Origin: Bacteroidota bacterium
GTDB taxonomy: Bacteria; Bacteroidota; Bacteroidia; Bacteroidales; GCA-2748055
Direction of reading: 5' to 3'
Length of the DNA stretch: 9,667 nucleotides
Assembly: GCA_024244665.1 (NCBI GenBank)
Contig: JAAEOI010000093.1
Span: forward strand, 1 to 9,667
Both the position numbers and the translations under genes were made by a program. Every line of letters starts with the position of its first letter. Position 1 is the stretch's first letter. Shown one piece after another: positions 5,949 through 9,667 of the stretch. The notes under the pieces are model-generated. The model worked only from the letters and a program-made list of their open reading frames with translations. It was not told where the DNA came from and made no database searches.

Positions 5949-7361
5949 ATGAGGAGGATTCAGTTTATCGCATTGCTGGTGGCATTCATCGGATTGATGG
6001 CCTGTGGTACACCACCGAAGAAACCAAATGTAATCTATGTGTTTGCAGATCAGTGGCGTGCTCAGGCAACCGGGTATGCGGGCGATGTGAATGCAAAGAC
6101 TCCCAACCTTGATCGTCTGGCGCAGGAGGGCATTCAGTTTACAAATGCGGTTTCCACCTGTCCATCCTGCACTCCTTACAGGGCCAGCCTTTTAACAGGT
6201 AATTATTCAACTACCCATGGCCTTTTGCTGAACGATATCTTACTTGATCCCGATAGTGAGTCCATGGCCAAAATCTACACCAAAGCAGGTTACAATACGG
6301 CCTACTGGGGCAAGTGGCATGTTGGGGGGCCATACAGGCTGGCCTATATTTCTGAGGCCAACAGGCAGGGATTTGATTACTGGAAGGTGATGGAGTGTAC
6401 CCATGAATACATGGATTCGTGGTACTACGAAGGAAATGACCGGAACCGGAAACGCTGGGACGGATATGATGCCCATGCGCAGTCAAAAGATTTGTGTAAT
6501 TAGATAGCAGACCATGCAGATGATGAGAAACCTTTCCTTGCAGTCCTTTCATGGGGACCGCCACATGATCCTTATCAGCAGCTTCCCCAACAGTACCTGG
6601 ATATGTATGCTGACCTGGAGGAAATCGTATTGAGAGGGAACGTGCCGGAAGATTACAAGGAGGAGGCACTGAAAATGTTGCAGGGTTACTATGCGCACAT
6701 TGCCGCCCTGGATGAGTCCATGGGATGGATTACAGCGCAGATCAAGAAGTCGGGAATCGAAGAGAATACCATCTTAATATTTACTTCCGACCATGGTGAT
6801 ATGGTGGGAAGTAAGGGGATGAAGTATAAATCGAATCCATGGGACGAGGCCATCATGGTGCCCTTCCTGCTGAAATATCCCGGTGCAATTAAGGATAACC
6901 GGGTAGTTGAGATGCCCATCGGTACGCCCGATATCCTGCCAACGATGTTGGGACTCTGTGGTATCCAGGCCGAAGTGGAATTTGAAGGAAGTGATTTCTC
7001 CGCCATTCTGCTTGGGAATAAGGACGAGTTTGATAATGCGGCCCTCATTACCAACCCCACTAAGAATGTGGTCAGGCGTGAGTTCCGTGGAGTCCGGACC
7101 AGTCGCTATACCTATGTGGAGGACCTGGAAGGTCCCTGGTTGCTCTATGACAATGAAAAGGATCCTTACCAGTTCACCAACCTTGTTGAGCAGGAGGGAA
7201 ATGATGCACTGAAGGCCGATTTAAAAGTGAAATTGAAGGATGCCCTGGAGCTTGCCAATGATGAGTTTCTTCCCGAACAGGATTACCTGGAACGATTTGG
7301 ACTCTATATCACCCCGGGAGGCTATCCACCCATGAACCTGGAGTTTGACCCCAATCAATAA
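5949..7361 (+). pseudogene. S1-family sulfatase lipoprotein interrupted by in-frame TAG
   Basis: Reading from ATG 5949 gives 470 codons with one internal TAG (6501-6503, codon 185) before the TAA at 7359-7361. The frame is identical on both sides and homology continues without a gap. Residues 1-19 are a lipoprotein signal (LMAC, lipid on C19). Sulfatase features are metal site D34-Q35, the C-T-P-Y-R signature with formylglycine Cys C74 and R78, TG at 83-84, GKWH (K122, H124), H206 in SWGPPHD after the stop, and metal D281-H282 in FTSDHGD. Family members remove sulfate esters from polysaccharides or glycans, and the Cys type needs an anaerobic or aerobic formylglycine maturase. The piece before the stop lacks half the active site, and a restart at 6603 would lack the signal and nucleophile. 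It is either a fresh nonsense mutation, a sequencing error, or readthrough. ATG 5877 would add residues before the signal and is less likely. Confidence -1.
6501..6503 (+). other. In-frame amber codon within sulfatase
   Basis: TAG follows GATTTGTGTAAT and precedes ATAGCAGACCAT, in frame with both halves. Relatives usually have an aromatic or similar residue before an I-x-x-H helix here, so a single change from TAT, TAC, TGG or CAG would explain it. No selenocysteine-type signal applies to TAG, and other genes in the window end with TAA or TAG as ordinary stops (hipB and hipA both use TAG). Confidence -1.
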
Positions 7362-7376
7362 ATTCGATCTGACAAT

Positions 7377-9667
7377 ATGAATTTCGATCAACTTGAATCC
7401 CTGCTTGAAGGCGACCTCTTTTTAGATAAGGTGCAAAGGCTGTTATACGCCACGGATGCGTCGCAATACAGGGAGATGCCTCTGGCTGTTACAATACCAA
7501 AGTCAAAAGAGGATGTAAAAACAATCATCGCTTTTGCCACCGAAAATAATACATCTGTAATTCCCAGGGGAGGTGGAACTTCTCTGGCCGGTCAGGTGGT
7601 GGGCAGCGGTATTGTGGTTGATATCTCGAAGTACATGAACCGGATCCTGGAGTTCAACAAGGAGGAGGGTTATGTAATTGTTGAACCGGGAGTCGTACTG
7701 GCAGAGTTAAATCTTTTCCTGGCCGGGCACGGAATGCAGTTTGGCCCTGAAACCTCCACGGCCAACCGCTGTGTTATTGGAGGAATGCTGGGGAATAACT
7801 CCTGCGGCCTCCATTCGCTGGCATATGGCAGCGTTCGGGAGCATATCCTGGAGGTGGATGCGATCCTTGCAGATGGCTCGGAAACAACCTTTGGGCCGCT
7901 CTCAAAAAGTGAGTTCAGTCAGAAATTAGAGGACAATCCCAACAAGCTGGAGAAGGCCATCTATCAGAAACTGAATGAAATTCTCACCTCTCCTGAAAAT
8001 CAGAAGGAGATCAGGGACAAATTTCCCGATCCGAAACTCACCCGGCGAAATATGGGGTACGCCATCGATGTTTTACTGGATTCGGAAGTTTTCACAGAAG
8101 GAGGCGAGCCGTTTAACTTCTGCAAGCTGCTTGCAGGCTCGGAAGGTACTCTGGCATTTTCACACCGGATCAAGTTGAACGTGATACCGCTTCCACCCAA
8201 ACACAAAGGATTGGTTTGCGCCCACTTTGAGACACTGGAGCAGGCACTGCAAGGAAACCTGGTGGCTTTAAAACACGGCCCGACAGCCATCGAACTGATG
8301 GATGACACCATCATGCAGTGCACCAAAGCAAACAGAGAGCAGAACAAAAACAGGTTCTTTGTGAAGGGCGATCCCGGTGCAATGTTGATGATTGAATTCT
8401 CCTTTGATACAGAAAAGGAGCTGAACGGGACCGCTGCGGCGCTTGAAAAAGATCTCCTGGCGGCCGGACTGGGCTACCATTTTCCACTAGTTACCGGTGC
8501 CGACAAAATTAAGCGGGTCTGGGCACTGCGGACGGCCGGACTTGGGTTGCTGTCCAATATTCCCGGCGACAGGAAGGGTGTGCCCGGTATTGAAGATACA
8601 GCTGTTCACCCCGAATATCTGCCCGATTATGTGGCCGACATCAAGCAGGTGCTGAAAAAACTTGGATTGGAGAGTGTTTTTTATGCCCATATTGCCACGG
8701 GAGAGATCCACTTTCGTCCCCTCATAAATTTTAAGGATCCGGCGGATGTGGAACGTTTCGATCAACTGATGACCGAAGTATCCATCCTGGTAAAAAAATA
8801 CCACGGCTCCATGAGCGGTGAGCATGGAGATGGCCGTGTGCGTGGGAAATTTATCCCTTTCATGCTGGGAGAGAAGAACTACCAACTGGTGAAAGAGGTG
8901 AAAAAGGTGTGGGATCATGAAAATATATTCAATCCGGGGAAGATTGTGGATACCCCGCCCATTACTGAAAACCTCAGGGTGATTCCTGGAAAACCGGAAC
9001 CCGAGATCGAAACCCATTTTGATTTCTCAAAAAACAGGGGATACCTGAGAAGCATTGAAAAATGCAACGGTTCGGGCGATTGCCGGAAAAGCGAGATCAT
9101 CGGAGGCACGCTCTGTCCCACCTTCATGGCTACCCGCGATGAGGGTAAATCGACCCGCGGCCGGGCAAATATCCTGCGCGAATTTCTCTACAACAATGAA
9201 AAGGATAATATCTTCGACCAGCGGGAGGTTTATGAGATCCTGGAGCTGTGCATCTCATGCAAGGCATGCAAAAGTGAGTGTCCGTCGAATGTGGATATGG
9301 CCAAGCTAAAGGCCGAGTTCCTGCAGAACTATTACGATATACACGGAATACCGCTTCGTTCGAGACTGGTGGCTTACCTGCCGCGTTTAAACAGAGTGGC
9401 GATGGTTTTCCGTAACATTTCCAATTTTGCAATGAACACCTCGTTGCTTAAAAGAGCCATTGGATTTTCCACAAAACGAGGGGTGCCAAAGCTCTCAAAG
9501 ATCACCCTGAATCGTTGGGTGCATAAGGGGATTCCCGGGCCTGAGACAGCACCAAAAGGCAAAATACACCTCTTCAACGACGAGTTTACCAACTACAATG
9601 AGAGTGACATTGGAATCAAGGCCATCCTGCTGCTGACCCGGCTGGGTTACGAAGTGAAAATTCCGGC
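7377..9667 (+). CDS. FAD-linked oxidase / 4Fe-4S 2-hydroxyacid dehydrogenase fusion, 3' end cut
   Basis: 763 codons are seen and the gene runs off the window; relatives are about 970-1000 aa. Residues about 30-220 are a PCMH-type FAD-binding domain (PRGGGTSLAGQ at 63-73, then GGMLGNNSCG). Residues about 250-535 are the FAD-oxidase C-terminal domain, including SGEHGDGRVRG from S480. Residues about 555-650 are a GlcF-like iron-sulfur domain: C563, C569, C580-P, and the second cluster C625-x2-C628-x2-C631-x3-C635-P. The layout is that of GlcD-GlcF fusions such as E. coli YdiJ (D-2-hydroxyglutarate dehydrogenase) and related D-lactate or glycolate oxidoreductases. It likely oxidises a 2-hydroxyacid at the membrane face and passes electrons to quinone; the substrate is not assignable. 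The ATG lies 15 nt after the sulfatase stop with no terminator, so the genes are co-transcribed. No Shine-Dalgarno is visible. The rest of the Fe-S domain lies outside. Confidence -1.
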   Translation, partial: MNFDQLESLLEGDLFLDKVQRLLYATDASQYREMPLAVTIPKSKEDVKTIIAFATENNTSVIPRGGGTSLAGQVVGSGIVVDISKYMNRILEFNKEEGYVIVEPGVVLAELNLFLAGHGMQFGPETSTANRCVIGGMLGNNSCGLHSLAYGSVREHILEVDAILADGSETTFGPLSKSEFSQKLEDNPNKLEKAIYQKLNEILTSPENQKEIRDKFPDPKLTRRNMGYAIDVLLDSEVFTEGGEPFNFCKLLAGSEGTLAFSHRIKLNVIPLPPKHKGLVCAHFETLEQALQGNLVALKHGPTAIELMDDTIMQCTKANREQNKNRFFVKGDPGAMLMIEFSFDTEKELNGTAAALEKDLLAAGLGYHFPLVTGADKIKRVWALRTAGLGLLSNIPGDRKGVPGIEDTAVHPEYLPDYVADIKQVLKKLGLESVFYAHIATGEIHFRPLINFKDPADVERFDQLMTEVSILVKKYHGSMSGEHGDGRVRGKFIPFMLGEKNYQLVKEVKKVWDHENIFNPGKIVDTPPITENLRVIPGKPEPEIETHFDFSKNRGYLRSIEKCNGSGDCRKSEIIGGTLCPTFMATRDEGKSTRGRANILREFLYNNEKDNIFDQREVYEILELCISCKACKSECPSNVDMAKLKAEFLQNYYDIHGIPLRSRLVAYLPRLNRVAMVFRNISNFAMNTSLLKRAIGFSTKRGVPKLSKITLNRWVHKGIPGPETAPKGKIHLFNDEFTNYNESDIGIKAILLLTRLGYEVKIP

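Noticed and set aside
6603..7361. The second half of the sulfatase as an independent gene.
   Set aside because: It starts in mid-domain, lacks the signal peptide and the formylglycine site, and is in frame with the first half, so it is one interrupted gene.

Overview
The window looks like a chromosomal segment of a Bacteroidota bacterium. Shine-Dalgarno sites are mostly absent, hipBA has a consensus Bacteroidota promoter (TTTG, 20 nt, TAGATTTG), and the gene families (secreted phosphoesterase with a PQQ-type propeller, lipoprotein sulfatase, GlcD-GlcF-type fusion dehydrogenase) are typical of polysaccharide-degrading members. This assignment is inferred from content only.

Left edge (1-528): the minus strand carries a HicB-type antitoxin that runs off the edge, with no hicA on its 5' side. 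Between it and the next gene lie a probable 30-codon relic of an AAA+ ATPase and a 9+9 bp palindrome. From 529 to 2940 is an exported two-domain protein: a calcineurin-like metallophosphoesterase followed by a PQQ-like beta-propeller. A perfect 24-bp tandem duplication sits in its N-terminal Ca-loop-like segment.

Middle (2941-4793): a compact AT-rich island (about 30% GC in a sampled line against about 50% in the 3' genes) holds a hipB-hipA toxin-antitoxin operon. It has its own promoter, a 13+13 bp palindrome overlapping that promoter, repeated octamers and a 3' terminator hairpin. It looks like a self-contained acquired module.

Right part (4843-9667): three closely spaced same-strand genes appear to form a catabolic operon. 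They are a zinc medium-chain polyol/sugar dehydrogenase, an S1 sulfatase lipoprotein interrupted by an in-frame TAG, and a FAD plus 4Fe-4S 2-hydroxyacid dehydrogenase fusion that is cut by the window end. A plausible joint role is desulfation and oxidation of a sulfated sugar, with a hydroxyacid product fed to the electron-transport chain. The substrate cannot be named from sequence.

No tRNA, rRNA, CRISPR array or intact insertion sequence was recognised. Nothing here is clearly a wholly new system. The best leads are the amber codon in an otherwise intact sulfatase, the promoter-overlapping palindrome of hipBA, and the tandem repeat in the phosphoesterase.
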